Below, one piece after another: positions 26,151 through 35,376 of a DNA stretch of 64,000 bases. The position numbers and the translations under genes are program-made. How positions within the stretch are numbered: position 1 is the first letter of the stretch; each line of letters opens with the position of its first letter. The notes under the pieces were generated by a model, which was not told where the DNA came from, made no database searches, and saw nothing but the letters and a program-made list of their open reading frames with translations. Origin of the DNA: Halovulum marinum (GTDB lineage Bacteria; Pseudomonadota; Alphaproteobacteria; Rhodobacterales; Rhodobacteraceae); assembly GCF_009697225.1 (NCBI RefSeq), contig NZ_WIND01000007.1:62001-126000 (forward strand). The letters run 5' to 3'.

Positions 26151-26338
26151 CCTGGTCGGATCTTCTGACCGGGCTCGGCATTGCGGCCGTGATCGAGGGG
26201 CTGGTGCTTGCACTGGCCCCTTCGCGTATGGACGAGGTGCTGGCGGCGCTGCGGCGGATGCCGCCCGAGTCGCGCCGAAGCCTGGGCCTGGGCGTCGTCG
26301 CGCTGGGCGTGGTGCTGGTCTGGATCGCCCGCGGCTGA
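26147..26338 (+). CDS. DUF2065 small membrane protein
   Basis: 63 residues starting at TTG 26147, which overlaps the hflC stop (TTGA). Two hydrophobic segments (about 7-24 and 45-61) flank a basic loop PSRMDEVLAALRRMPPESRR. Size, sequence and position directly after hflC fit DUF2065, commonly found in the hflKC neighbourhood of proteobacteria. It may take part in the HflKC-FtsH membrane complex, but this is inference from position only. Confidence 0.82.
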   Translation: MTWSDLLTGLGIAAVIEGLVLALAPSRMDEVLAALRRMPPESRRSLGLGVVALGVVLVWIARG

Positions 26339-26425
26339 TGGCCGCAGCCGACGCGCGAGCGGGCGGGCGGGGGCGGCTGGGCGATCACGCGGTGGTGAGA
26401 AGCCGGCCGCGCGCAGGGCGTCTTG

Positions 26426-26455
26426 TTGACCTTGCTCTGGCGGGCTCCCAATATA
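26426..26455 (+). promoter_or_regulatory. Promoter of degP
   Basis: TTGACC (26426-26431) and AATATA (26450-26455) with an 18-base spacer, about 50 bases before the degP start. This suggests that degP has its own promoter in addition to any read-through from hflKC. Confidence 0.45.
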
Positions 26456-26505
26456 GCAGCGGACACCCCACGAGAGTCTGCATTCCACCATGAGGGAGAT
26501 AACGG

Positions 26506-27981
26506 TTGACCCGGGTTAAGACAGCCACGCGTACCCTGACGGCCGAACAGGGGGTCCGCGCCGCCGCGCTGACGATCCTGATCGCGATCCTGCTGTTCGT
26601 GCTGCAGGCGGCCCGCGTCGAGGCGCGGCCTCCGGACAGCTTCGCGGAACTGGCCGAGCGGCTCAGCCCGGCGGTGGTCAACATCACCACCAGCACGCTG
26701 GTCGCCGGCAACGAGGGCCCGCAGCCGCTGGTGCCCGAGGGCTCGCCGCTGGAGGACCTGTTCCGCGACTTCCTCGACCGCGACCGCCCCGAGCAGCGGC
26801 AGCGCCGCGGCTCGGCGCTGGGCTCGGGCTTCGTGATCTCGCCCGACGGCTACATCGTCACCAACAACCACGTGATCGAGGCCGCCGACGAGATCCTGAT
26901 CGAGTTCTTCGACGGCGGCGGCGAGCTGCCGGCCGAGATCGTCGGCACCGACCCGCGCACCGACATCGCGCTGCTGAAGGTCGAGCCGGCGCAGCCGCTG
27001 CCCTACGTCAAGTTCGGCGACAGCGACGTCGCCCGGGTCGGCGACTGGGTGCTGGCGATCGGCAACCCGCTGGGGCAGGGGTTCTCGGTCTCGGCCGGGA
27101 TCATCTCGGCGCGCAACCGGTCGCTGCAGGGCGCCTATGACGACTTCATCCAGACCGACGCCGCGATCAACCAGGGCAACTCGGGCGGGCCGCTGTTCAA
27201 CCTGGCCGGCGAGGTGATCGGCGTGAACACCGCGATCCTGTCGCCCAACGGCGGCTCGATCGGCATCGGCTTCTCGATGTCCTCGGCCGTGGTCAAGCGC
27301 GTGGTCGAGCAGCTGAAGGAATTCGGCGAGACCCGCCGCGGCTGGCTGGGGGTGTCGATCCAGAACGTCACCGACGACGTCGCCGAGGCGCTGGAGCTGG
27401 ACGATACCAGCGGCGCGCTGGTCACCGACGTGCCCGACGGCCCGGCGCTGGATGCCGGCATCAAGGCCGGCGACGTGATCCTCAGCTTCGGCGGCCAGAC
27501 CGTCGCCGACACCCGCGAGCTGGTGCGCATGGTCGGCGATTCCGAGGTCGGCACGACGGTCCGCGTGGTGATCTTCCGCGACGGCGCCACGCAGACGCTG
27601 AAGGTCACGCTGGGCCGCCGCGAGGAGGCCGAGGGGCTGCTGTCGTCCGGCGACCTGCCCGAGGAGGACGAGGTGCCGCAGGCCGACGAGGTGCTGGGCC
27701 TGACGCTGATGGGCATCGATGCCGCCCTGCGCGAGGAGCTGGGCCTGGCCGAGGACGTGCGCGGCGTCGCCGTGATCGAGGTCGACGAGAACAGCGAGGC
27801 ATTCGAGAAGGGGCTGCGCCGCGGCGACGTCATCGCCGAGATCGGCCAGCAGCCGGTGCAGACGCCCGCCGACGTCGTCGAGCGGTTCGAGGCGGCGCGC
27901 GACGCCGGCCGCAAGTCGGTGCTGCTGCTGGTGCGCCGCGACGGCCAGCCGCGCTTCGTGGCGCTGACGCCGAGCGGCTGA
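26506..27981 (+). CDS. degP: Periplasmic serine protease, Do/DegP type
   Basis: 491 residues. An uncleaved or cleaved signal helix (about 17-37) exports it. The trypsin-like domain has the triad His122 (NNHVIEA), Asp153 (RTDIALL) and Ser226 (NQGNSGGPL). Two PDZ domains follow (from about 285, RRGWLGVSIQNV, and about 395). Family knowledge: a chaperone-protease for misfolded envelope proteins. The start is TTG 26506 with GAGGGA upstream; ATG 26490 opens a different frame that stops after nine codons. It follows hflKC and DUF2065, so two envelope quality-control systems lie together. Two hairpins follow the stop. Confidence 0.94.
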   Translation: MTRVKTATRTLTAEQGVRAAALTILIAILLFVLQAARVEARPPDSFAELAERLSPAVVNITTSTLVAGNEGPQPLVPEGSPLEDLFRDFLDRDRPEQRQRRGSALGSGFVISPDGYIVTNNHVIEAADEILIEFFDGGGELPAEIVGTDPRTDIALLKVEPAQPLPYVKFGDSDVARVGDWVLAIGNPLGQGFSVSAGIISARNRSLQGAYDDFIQTDAAINQGNSGGPLFNLAGEVIGVNTAILSPNGGSIGIGFSMSSAVVKRVVEQLKEFGETRRGWLGVSIQNVTDDVAEALELDDTSGALVTDVPDGPALDAGIKAGDVILSFGGQTVADTRELVRMVGDSEVGTTVRVVIFRDGATQTLKVTLGRREEAEGLLSSGDLPEEDEVPQADEVLGLTLMGIDAALREELGLAEDVRGVAVIEVDENSEAFEKGLRRGDVIAEIGQQPVQTPADVVERFEAARDAGRKSVLLLVRRDGQPRFVALTPSG

Positions 27982-27999
27982 GCCCGGCCGGCGCGAACA

Positions 28000-28042
28000 G
28001 GTCCCGCTTGCGGGACCGAGACGGGCCGCTCCGGGCCCGTTT
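28000..28042 (+). terminator. Double hairpin terminator after degP
   Basis: GGTCCCGC-TT-GCGGGACC (28000-28017, perfect 8-base-pair stem) is followed by ACGGGCC/GGCCCGT (28021-28040) with a short T run. It lies 19 bases after the degP stop, ahead of a convergent gene. A further imperfect inverted repeat (about 28111-28135) may serve the opposing gene. Confidence 0.6.
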
Positions 28043-28150
28043 CGCCTGGCGTTGCGCCCGGTGGGCTTCGGCGTCGCACGGGCTGGCTTGTGGCTGGAAC
28101 CGGCCGAGCAAATGGTCGCGTGGCACGACCGGCCATTTTCGGTTGGTCCT

Positions 28151-28885
28151 TCAGTAGCGCTTGGCCATATCCCGGATCTTGTGCTGTAGCTTCAACTCCT
28201 GCATCCGCGCCGGATAGATCTCTGCCGCGATCTGCAGTACCCACAGCCCGACCTGAGCCGCAGTTTTCAAACCGAATTCGAGCATCAAGCCATCGCCGTG
28301 AAGGTAGATGAATTCGAAGTGCTTTCCACCGTCGTCGTTGTCTCTGGTCATGGAGTTCATCGACGCGCCGCGCTCGTTCGGATGCGCCCCGTAGTCGATG
28401 GTCCGATCACAAAGCGCGGTGTGGGAACTGCCGAGCTTCGCGTTCGCGTTTGCGATGTGGCCGGAAACCTTTTTATGGGTGAACGCGCTGCGCGCCGCTT
28501 TCATCGACCCGCCGCCTTCATGGCGGTTTATCCAAATTTCCCACCGGGTCTGGTTGTCGCCGATGTAGTGCGCGTACGCGCCCTGTTCGAGGCAAAGACG
28601 GAGCAGCGCCTGCGTCTCATACACCTGACCTGCCATGACCGCCCCGGCAGCGGCGCGAAAGGCTGCGTGCGCGCGGAACAGGAAGTCTGCCGGGAGCAAC
28701 GGCCTCGGGTTGATTGCGCCGTCCAGCAGCTTGCAAAACATGCCGTCGATGGCGATCAGGTCGTTTGCCTCAGAGCGCTTGCTTGCGAACGTTGCATACT
28801 GGCTGCTTCGATAGGCATCGAAAAAATCCGTAAGGCGGTCTCGCCCCCAGTCATTCGGGGGCGGTTGGATGCGTGTCCTGTTCAT
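28151..28885 (-). CDS. Orphan hypothetical protein of lower GC
   Basis: 244 residues; I do not recognise the family with confidence. It is largely helical with no signal peptide or membrane segment. The N-terminal third (DRLTDFFDAYRSSQYATFAS) is followed by a helical region rich in Ala (FRAHAAFRAAAGAVMAGQVYETQALLRL) and a histidine/asparagine-containing C-terminal half (YGAHPNERGASMNSM). Rows inside it count to about 57-60% GC, below its neighbours, and its codon use is less biased. No Shine-Dalgarno site is seen before ATG 28885. Isolated between a terminator and an RTX gene, it looks like a recently gained gene. Confidence 0.75.
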   Translation of the reverse strand: MNRTRIQPPPNDWGRDRLTDFFDAYRSSQYATFASKRSEANDLIAIDGMFCKLLDGAINPRPLLPADFLFRAHAAFRAAAGAVMAGQVYETQALLRLCLEQGAYAHYIGDNQTRWEIWINRHEGGGSMKAARSAFTHKKVSGHIANANAKLGSSHTALCDRTIDYGAHPNERGASMNSMTRDNDDGGKHFEFIYLHGDGLMLEFGLKTAAQVGLWVLQIAAEIYPARMQELKLQHKIRDMAKRY

Positions 28886-28922
28886 GTTGACACCATAGCC
28901 GGAATTGGCTCGCGCTACGGTC

Positions 28923-30017
28923 TCAAAGTATCTGCACGCCCCAGTGGTCCAGCGTCACGTCCTCGACCGCGACGCCCAGGATCCGCGCGCCGGCGTCGGG
29001 GTTGTCCCACAGCAGCAGCACGTCGTCGCCATCCTGCACCAGCCGGCCCTCGGCGCCGCGCAGCAGCAGCCGGTCGAGCCCCGGCTGGTAGTCGTCGATC
29101 ACGTCGTGGCCCTCCTGCGCGGCGCGGAAGACGAAGGTGTCGGCGCCCTCGCCGCCGCTCAGCAGGTCGTCGCCGCGGCCGCCGCTCAGCCGGTCGCCGC
29201 CCTCGCCGCCGTCCAGCCGGTCGTCGCCCTGGCCGCCGCGCAGCCGGTCGTCGCCGCGCCCGCCCTCGAGCCGGTCGCGCCCGGCGTTGCCCCACAGCCG
29301 GTCGTCGCCGTTGCTGGAGATCACCAGATCGTCGCCGCGCCCGCCGCGCAGCGCCGAGCCGTCCGAGAACGCCCCCGCCTTCAGCGTGTCGTCGCCGCCG
29401 CCGCCGTGCAGCCGGCTGCGCCCGCCGGCGTCGGTCAGCAGGTCGTCGCCGGCGCCGCCGCGCAGCACCTCGTCGGCGCGGCCGCCGTGCAGCGCGTCGT
29501 TGCCGCCTCGCCCGAGCAGGACCACCGGCGCGTAGAGCGGCAGCACCTCGGCGGCGGGGCGGAACACGTCGTCGCCGGCGCCGCCCTGAAAGCGCAGGCC
29601 GGAATGCTGCACCGCCTCGGCCAGCGCAGCGGCGGCGGCGGCCAGCCAGGTCGGCGCCGCGGCGCTGCCCCCGGGGTCGTGGGTGGCGGTCACCGCCAGC
29701 GGCGTCTCAAGCCGCAGCGTGGCGATCGGCACCGGGCCGTCGGCCTCGAGCCGGGTCCAGGCGATCCCGGTCAGCCGCAGCGCGGCGCTGCCGTCGCCCG
29801 GCTGCGCCGGGTCGAGCGCGGTGTCGGCCTGCAGCCGGGCGCGGGTCGCCCCCGGCAGCGCCGGCCAGCTGTCGGTCCACCATTGCGTGCCCGCCACCGG
29901 CAGCACGATGCCCCCCGCCGGGTCGGGGGCCGCGTTCAAGAACACGTCCGGCGCCAGCGCGTCGCCCAGCGGCGAGCGCGCGTGGAAGCCCGACGCAGCC
30001 GCCTCGATCACAAGCAT
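28923..30017 (-). CDS. RTX-type calcium-binding secreted protein
   Basis: 364 residues. After a 150-residue N-terminal domain (LAPDVFLNAAPDPAGG, LQADTALDPAQ) come about ten glycine-rich nonapeptides such as GGAGDDLL, GGGGDDTL, GGRGDDLV, GGQGDDRL and GGEGADTFVF, which form Ca-binding beta-rolls (about residues 150-290). The C-terminal 70 residues (DVIDDYQPGLDRLLL, VTLDHWGVQIL) resemble the C-terminal end of type I secreted RTX proteins, where the export signal lies. No Sec signal. Start ATG 30017 follows GGAGG by seven bases; the upstream ATG 30032 is less well placed. No type I exporter genes are nearby. Role unknown: adhesin, S-layer or enzyme-free matrix protein are possibilities. Confidence 0.85.
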   Translation of the reverse strand: MLVIEAAASGFHARSPLGDALAPDVFLNAAPDPAGGIVLPVAGTQWWTDSWPALPGATRARLQADTALDPAQPGDGSAALRLTGIAWTRLEADGPVPIATLRLETPLAVTATHDPGGSAAAPTWLAAAAAALAEAVQHSGLRFQGGAGDDVFRPAAEVLPLYAPVVLLGRGGNDALHGGRADEVLRGGAGDDLLTDAGGRSRLHGGGGDDTLKAGAFSDGSALRGGRGDDLVISSNGDDRLWGNAGRDRLEGGRGDDRLRGGQGDDRLDGGEGGDRLSGGRGDDLLSGGEGADTFVFRAAQEGHDVIDDYQPGLDRLLLRGAEGRLVQDGDDVLLLWDNPDAGARILGVAVEDVTLDHWGVQIL

Positions 30018-30098
30018 GGTATCCTCCGGCACTGGTTACCCTGCCGGAAATCCCACGAAATCGTCTAAAATCCAAAGCTTCCGTTAACGAATGGTTAA

Positions 30099-30538
<440 letters not shown>

Positions 30539-30539
<1 letters not shown>

Positions 30540-31321
30540 TGCGCGGCGCGGCGCTGACGCTTGCGGTTGTGGTTGCGGGCGCGGCGCCGGCGCTGGCGCA
30601 GAGCTGCCCGCACCCGCCCGAGCTGGGCCGGGTGGTGCTGCCCGGCGCGCCGTGCTTCGAGATCTCGGCGGTCTACGACCGGCCGACCACGCGCTATCCG
30701 CACGGCGCGCTGGGCGATGCCGAGGAATGGGCGTCGATGGTCGTGCGCAAGGACAACGTGAAGGTTTTCGTCAACGTCCCCGTCACCTATGTGTTCGAGG
30801 ACCTGGCGCCGCGGCTGGCGAATTTCGACGCCGATCCGGACCCCGAGTTCGTCACCGTGGAAAGCTATGCCTCGGGCGGCGCGGCGCTGGTGGTGTACGA
30901 TCCGGATTTCGACGGCGCCGGCCAGCCGACGGTGAAGCGGATGGCCGCGACCCGGGTGATCGGCCAGCGCAACCGCTGGCTGGCGCCGGTCGGGATCGCC
31001 GATTTCGACGCGGACGGGCGCATGGACGTGGCCTATGTCGAGACCCCGCACCTGGGCATGGTGCTGAAGTTCGTCACCCCGACGCCCGACGGCATGGAGG
31101 CGCTGGCCGAGGCCGAGGGTTACACCAACCACCGCTTCGGCGAGGCGTTCATCCAGGGCGGCGTGCGCGACTGCGGCGCCGGCCCCGAGGCGCTGACCGC
31201 GAGCGCCGACTGGACCCGGATCCTGGCCGCACGGCTGGAGGGCGGGCAGGTGGTGGCCAGCGACCTCGGCCCCTACGACGGGCCGGAGAGCTTCACGCCG
31301 CATCTCGACTGCGCCGGCTGA
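30539..31321 (+). CDS. Secreted VCBS/FG-GAP repeat-like protein
   Basis: 260 residues. Signal peptide at 1-21 (LTLAVVVAGAAPALA). The mature part has motifs of integrin-like FG-GAP repeats: LANFDADPDPEFVTVESYASGG near 100 and VGIADFDADGRMDVAYVETP near 153, each with a D-x-D-x-D-like Ca loop. Four cysteines suggest disulfides. It is likely periplasmic, with a partial beta-propeller. It starts at ATG 30539, overlapping the ferredoxin stop. Function unknown. Confidence 0.8.
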
Positions 31322-31328
31322 TACCGGA

Positions 31329-31344
31329 GCCTTGTCGACAAGGC
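31329..31344. repeat. Perfect 16-base palindrome
   Basis: GCCTTGTCGACAAGGC lies eight bases after the stop of the VCBS-like gene. It has no loop, so it resembles a dimer-binding site more than a terminator. The rest of the gap to the purD end (31345-31597) shows no gene or other motif I can support. Confidence 0.6.
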
Positions 31345-31597
31345 GGTAGCGGCGCGCCGGCCTGCCATCTCGGGGGGTGAGGCGGATGGCCGCCGGGCCG
31401 CCACGGCGGCAGAACCTCCGCGTCAGATCGACATTCCCCCAACCAGCGACATCGCCGCGCCGCCCGAAGGCAGGCGTCCGGCGCCGGCGCGCGGCCTGCC
31501 GCCGGGCGGCACCGGCGAGATCCTGCGGGTCCTCGGCGCGGGACACGGCATCATCGGGGCCGCCGCCGCGCACCGGTCCGCGCGGCCAGCGCCCGCC

Positions 31598-32875
31598 TCA
31601 TTCGTCGCGGGCCAGCGCCCGCCAGCCGATGTCGGTGCGCCAGTGCGCCTCGGGCCAGTCGATTGCCGCGACGGCCGCATAGGCGCGCTCGCGCGCCTCC
31701 CGGAGCGTCGCGCCGCGGGCGGTGACGCTCAGCACCCGGCCGCCGGCGCTGACCAGCGCGCCGTCGGCCTCGGCGGTGCCGGCGTGGAAGATCCGCACCT
31801 GCGGATCGCCCTTGGCGGCGGCTGCCACGCCGCCGATGCGCTGGCCCCTGGGATAGCTGCCGGGATAGCCGGGCGCCGCCATCACCACGGTGATCGCGTG
31901 GTCGGGCGCCCAGTTCAGGCTGGCGCCGGCCAGATTGCCCTCGGCGCAGGCCAGCATCGCGTCCAGCGCCTGCGCGCCCAGCCGCATCATCAGCACCTGG
32001 CATTCCGGATCGCCGAACCGGACGTTGTATTCGACCAGCCGCGGCTGGCCGTCCCTGATCATCAGCCCGACATAGAGCACGCCCTGGTAGGGCGTGCCGC
32101 GCCGCGCCATCTCGGCCAGCGTCGGCTGCACGATCCGCTCCAGCGCGGCCCGCGTCACCTCGGGGGTCATCACCGGGGCCGGGGTGTAGGCGCCCATGCC
32201 GCCGGTGTTCGGCCCCGCGTCGCCGTCACGGGCGCGCTTGTGGTCCTGTGCGGTGCCGATCGGCAGGATGTCCGTCCCGTCGCAGAGCACGAAGAACGAG
32301 GCTTCCTCGCCCTCCATGAATTCCTCGATCACCACCTCGGCGCCGGCGTCGCCGAAGGCGCCGGCGAAGATCGCCCGCACCGCGTCCTGCGCGGTGCCGA
32401 GGTCCATCGCCACGGTCACGCCCTTGCCGGCGGCCAGCCCGTCGGCCTTGACCACCACCGGCGCGCCGGTTCGCTGCAGGTAGTCCAGCGCCGGGGCTTC
32501 GGCGGTGAACCGGGCCCAGGCGGCGGTGGGCGCGCCGCAGGCGTCGCAGATCTGCTTGGTGAAGCTTTTCGAGGCTTCCAGCCGCGCCGCCTCGCGGCCG
32601 GGGCCGAACACCAGCAGCCCGGCGGCGCGCAGCGTGTCGGCGACGCCGGCGGCCAGCGGCGCCTCTGGGCCGATGACCACGAAGCCGATGTCGTGCGCCG
32701 CGGCGTAGGCGGCCACCGCGGCGCCGTCCTCGATGTCCAGATCGACGCAGGTCGCCAGTTCCGCGATCCCGGGATTGCCCGGCGCGGCGTGCAGCCGGTC
32801 GCATTTCGGGCTTTCGGCAATGGCCCAGGCCAGCGCATGTTCGCGGCCGCCGCCGCCGAGGATCAGGATGTTCAT
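31598..32875 (-). CDS. purD: Phosphoribosylamine--glycine ligase
   Basis: 425 residues, full length. ATP-grasp enzyme of purine synthesis joining glycine to phosphoribosylamine. N-terminus MNILILGGGGREHALAWAIA is diagnostic. FVVIGPEAPLAAGVADTLRAAG belongs to the N domain, VVVKADGLAAGKGVTVAM and VVIEEFMEGEEASFFVLCDG to the ATP-grasp, and GVLYVGLMI, EYNVRFGDPECQVL to the Mg/ATP site. No overlap with neighbours, and it is divergent from the next gene with about 150 bases between. Confidence 0.97.
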   Translation of the reverse strand: MNILILGGGGREHALAWAIAESPKCDRLHAAPGNPGIAELATCVDLDIEDGAAVAAYAAAHDIGFVVIGPEAPLAAGVADTLRAAGLLVFGPGREAARLEASKSFTKQICDACGAPTAAWARFTAEAPALDYLQRTGAPVVVKADGLAAGKGVTVAMDLGTAQDAVRAIFAGAFGDAGAEVVIEEFMEGEEASFFVLCDGTDILPIGTAQDHKRARDGDAGPNTGGMGAYTPAPVMTPEVTRAALERIVQPTLAEMARRGTPYQGVLYVGLMIRDGQPRLVEYNVRFGDPECQVLMMRLGAQALDAMLACAEGNLAGASLNWAPDHAITVVMAAPGYPGSYPRGQRIGGVAAAAKGDPQVRIFHAGTAEADGALVSAGGRVLSVTARGATLREARERAYAAVAAIDWPEAHWRTDIGWRALARDE

Positions 32876-33028
32876 GGCTCGCCTCCGGTCTTGCTTGCCC
32901 GGCTTCTAAGCGGGCGCGGGCAGGGGGGCAAGACGCCCGCCGCCGGCGCCGCCGCGGCGGTTCGCGAAATCGCCATCATCGGCCGCTATGATTCGCCCGA
33001 CGCCACCGACGGCACGAAAGGACCGGTG

Positions 33029-33679
33029 ATGCGCGATCCGGCACTCTGGAACCGGCTGCGGGACCATGCGTTCGACGACCCGCGGGCCGAGGTGCCCTTC
33101 ACCAGGAAGCTGCGGATCGGCGAGGGGTGGTCGCGCCGGCTGACGGCGCGGGTGCTGGACGAGTACCGCAGGTTCCTCTATCTCGCCGCGGTCTCGGACG
33201 GGCGGGTCACGCCCAGCCGCAAGGTCGACCGCGCCTGGCACCTGCACCTGAGCTACACCCGCGACTACTGGCAGCGGCTGTGCCCGCTGCTGGGCCGCGA
33301 GCTGCACCACGAGCCGTCGTCGGGCCCGGCCGAGGACGCGCGCCACCTGGCGCAGTACCGCGAGACGCTGGCGCTGTACCGGCAGGAGTTCGACGCCGCG
33401 CCGCCGCGCAGCGTCTGGCCGAAGCCGCCGCGGGAACAGCGACCGCGCCGCACCGGACTGCTGATGCTCAAGGCGGCGGCGTTCTACGGCGGGATCTTTC
33501 TGGCCGCGCGCTACCTGCTGACCGGAACCGGCATCCACACCATGGGCCTGGTGATCCTGGCGGGGATTCTGACCGGCGTTCTGCTGGCGATCAGTGCCGC
33601 GCAGGGCGAGGGCGCGATCACCCTGAGCTACGAGAGCGGAAGCGGCGGCGACGGCGATGGCGGCGGCTGCGGCGACTGA
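33029..33679 (+). CDS. Membrane protein with glycine-rich-domain-like N-terminus and Gly/Asp/Cys tail
   Basis: 216 residues. The N-terminal 130 residues include VLDEYRRFLYLAAVSDG and KVDRAWHLHLSYTRDYW, a phrase resembling the V-D-x-x-W-H motif of GRDP-like proteins. Two hydrophobic helices follow at about 149-165 and 170-190, then a short tail (SGSGGDGDGGGCGD). The start ATG 33029 is preceded by GAAAGGA. Domain naming is tentative; no enzyme motif is visible. It stands between purD and xseA. Confidence 0.72.
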   Translation: MRDPALWNRLRDHAFDDPRAEVPFTRKLRIGEGWSRRLTARVLDEYRRFLYLAAVSDGRVTPSRKVDRAWHLHLSYTRDYWQRLCPLLGRELHHEPSSGPAEDARHLAQYRETLALYRQEFDAAPPRSVWPKPPREQRPRRTGLLMLKAAAFYGGIFLAARYLLTGTGIHTMGLVILAGILTGVLLAISAAQGEGAITLSYESGSGGDGDGGGCGD

Positions 33680-33737
33680 GGCACGGCGAGCGGGCCGCGC
33701 CAGACCGCGCCGGCCCGGGTTGACCGCGTTTGCCGCG

Positions 33738-33765
33738 TTGACCGGGCGCCCGCGCCACGCATAGG
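33738..33765 (+). promoter_or_regulatory. Putative promoter of xseA
   Basis: TTGACC (33738-33743) and CATAGG (33760-33765), 16-base spacer. The -10 box ends eight bases before the xseA ATG (33774), so the transcript would be leaderless or nearly so; no Shine-Dalgarno is present. Confidence 0.45.
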
Positions 33766-33773
33766 GTGCCGCG

Positions 33774-35372
33774 ATGTCAGACCTGTTCGACGACCCCGAC
33801 GATGCCCAGCCCGCCGGCGGCAACGCGCCCGAATTCACCGTCTCGGAGCTGTCCGGCGCGGTGAAGCGCACCATCGAGGGCGCGTTCACCCACGTCCGCG
33901 TGCGCGGCGAGGTCGGCCGCGTCTCGCGCCCGCGCTCGGGGCATGTGTACCTGGACCTGAAGGACGACCGCTCGGTGCTGGCGGGGGTGATCTGGAAGGG
34001 CAATGCGCAGCGCCTGCGCACCCAGCCCGAGGAAGGCATGGAAGTCATCGCCACCGGCCGGCTGACCACGTTTCCAGGCCAGAGCCGCTACCAGATCGTG
34101 ATCGAGGACATTGCGCCCGCGGGCGTCGGCGCGCTGATGGCGATGCTGGAGAAGCGCCGCACCGCGCTGGCCGCCGAAGGGCTGTTCGACGAGGCCCGCA
34201 AGCGCCCGCTGCCCTATCTGCCCGAGGTCATCGGCGTCGTCACCTCGCCCTCGGGCGCGGTGATCCGCGACATCCTGCACCGGCTGCGCGACCGGTTCCC
34301 GCGCAAGGTGCTGGTCTGGCCGGTCGCCGTGCAGGGCGACAAGTGCGCCGCCGAGGTCGCCGCCGCCATCCGCGGCTTCAACGCGCTGGCGCCGGGCGGC
34401 GCGATCCCGCGCCCCGACGTGCTGATCGTGGCCCGCGGCGGCGGTTCGATCGAGGATCTGTGGGGCTTCAACGAGGAGATCGTCGTGCGCGCGGCGGCGG
34501 ACAGCGGCATCCCGCTGATCTCGGCGGTGGGGCACGAGACCGACACCACGCTGATCGACTTCGCCTCGGACCGGCGCGCGCCGACGCCGACCGCCGCCGC
34601 CGAGATGGCGGTGCCGGTGCGGCGCGACCTGGCGGTGCACCTGGGCGCGCTGGAGGATCGCCGCCGCCGCGCGCTGGCCGGCCAGATCGCGGCGAAGAGC
34701 CAGCGGCTGCAGGACCTGTCGCGCGCGCTGCCGCGGCCCGAGGCGATGCTGGGCGAGCGCGCGCAGCGGCTGGACGCCTGCGCGCAGCGGCTGCCGCTGG
34801 CGCTGACCGGCTTCGCCCGCCACACCCGGCTGCGCCTGTCCACCGGGCCCGGCGGTCGGTTCGGCCCGCAACTGCTGAGCGGGCGGATCGAGGTCCGGCA
34901 GGGGCGGCTGCAGGCGCTGTCCGACCGGCTGCCGCGCGGGCTGTCGCGGCAGGCCGAACGGGCCCGGGCGCGGCTCGACCGGCTGGTGCTGCGGCCACGA
35001 CAATTGGAGGCACTCAAAGATCAGGAACACGGGCGGCTGGACCGCGCCGTAAAGGCACTGGCGCGCTGTGCGATCACTGCGGAGGAGCGGCGCAAACAGA
35101 AGCTGCGTGAACTGGCTGGCCTGCTGCGCTCGCTGGGCTATACCGAGACGCTGCGCCGGGGTTTTGCCGTGGTGCGCGACGACGCCGGCGCGCTGGTGCA
35201 GGGCGCCGAGGCGGCGCGCGCCGCGCCGGCGCTGGAGATCGAGTTCGCCGACGGCCGGGTGCCGGTGCTGCCGGGCGGCGGGCCGCGGCCGGCGCGCAAG
35301 CCGCGCCGGGCGGCGGACGACCCCGGCGGGGACGGGTCCGGCGGGGACGGGCCGCAGGGCACGCTGTTCTGA
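33774..35372 (+). CDS. xseA: Exodeoxyribonuclease VII large subunit
   Basis: 532 residues. The N-terminal OB-fold (FTVSELSGAVKRTIEGAFTHVRVRGEVGRVSRPRSGHVYLDLKD split over residues 19-62) binds ssDNA. The catalytic domain contains VIGVVTSPSGAVIRDILHRL, DVLIVARGGGSIEDLWGFNEE and LISAVGHETDTTLIDFASD. A long helical region (280-430) precedes the C-terminal segment LRSLGYTETLRRGFAVVRDD. With XseB it degrades single-stranded DNA; xseB is not in this window. The C-terminus carries an extra basic then Gly/Asp tail (KPRRAADDPGGDGSGG). It ends four bases from the convergent lipocalin-like gene. Confidence 0.95.
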   Translation: MSDLFDDPDDAQPAGGNAPEFTVSELSGAVKRTIEGAFTHVRVRGEVGRVSRPRSGHVYLDLKDDRSVLAGVIWKGNAQRLRTQPEEGMEVIATGRLTTFPGQSRYQIVIEDIAPAGVGALMAMLEKRRTALAAEGLFDEARKRPLPYLPEVIGVVTSPSGAVIRDILHRLRDRFPRKVLVWPVAVQGDKCAAEVAAAIRGFNALAPGGAIPRPDVLIVARGGGSIEDLWGFNEEIVVRAAADSGIPLISAVGHETDTTLIDFASDRRAPTPTAAAEMAVPVRRDLAVHLGALEDRRRRALAGQIAAKSQRLQDLSRALPRPEAMLGERAQRLDACAQRLPLALTGFARHTRLRLSTGPGGRFGPQLLSGRIEVRQGRLQALSDRLPRGLSRQAERARARLDRLVLRPRQLEALKDQEHGRLDRAVKALARCAITAEERRKQKLRELAGLLRSLGYTETLRRGFAVVRDDAGALVQGAEAARAAPALEIEFADGRVPVLPGGGPRPARKPRRAADDPGGDGSGGDGPQGTLF

Positions 35373-35376
35373 GGCC

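Noticed and set aside
26490-26519. Short upstream ATG frame before degP
   Set aside because: Nine codons overlapping the TTG start in another frame; could affect translation, but nothing supports it as a gene.
31377-31682. 101-codon frame downstream of the VCBS-like gene
   Set aside because: Very Arg-rich, no ribosome site, and it runs into the end of purD on the opposite strand.
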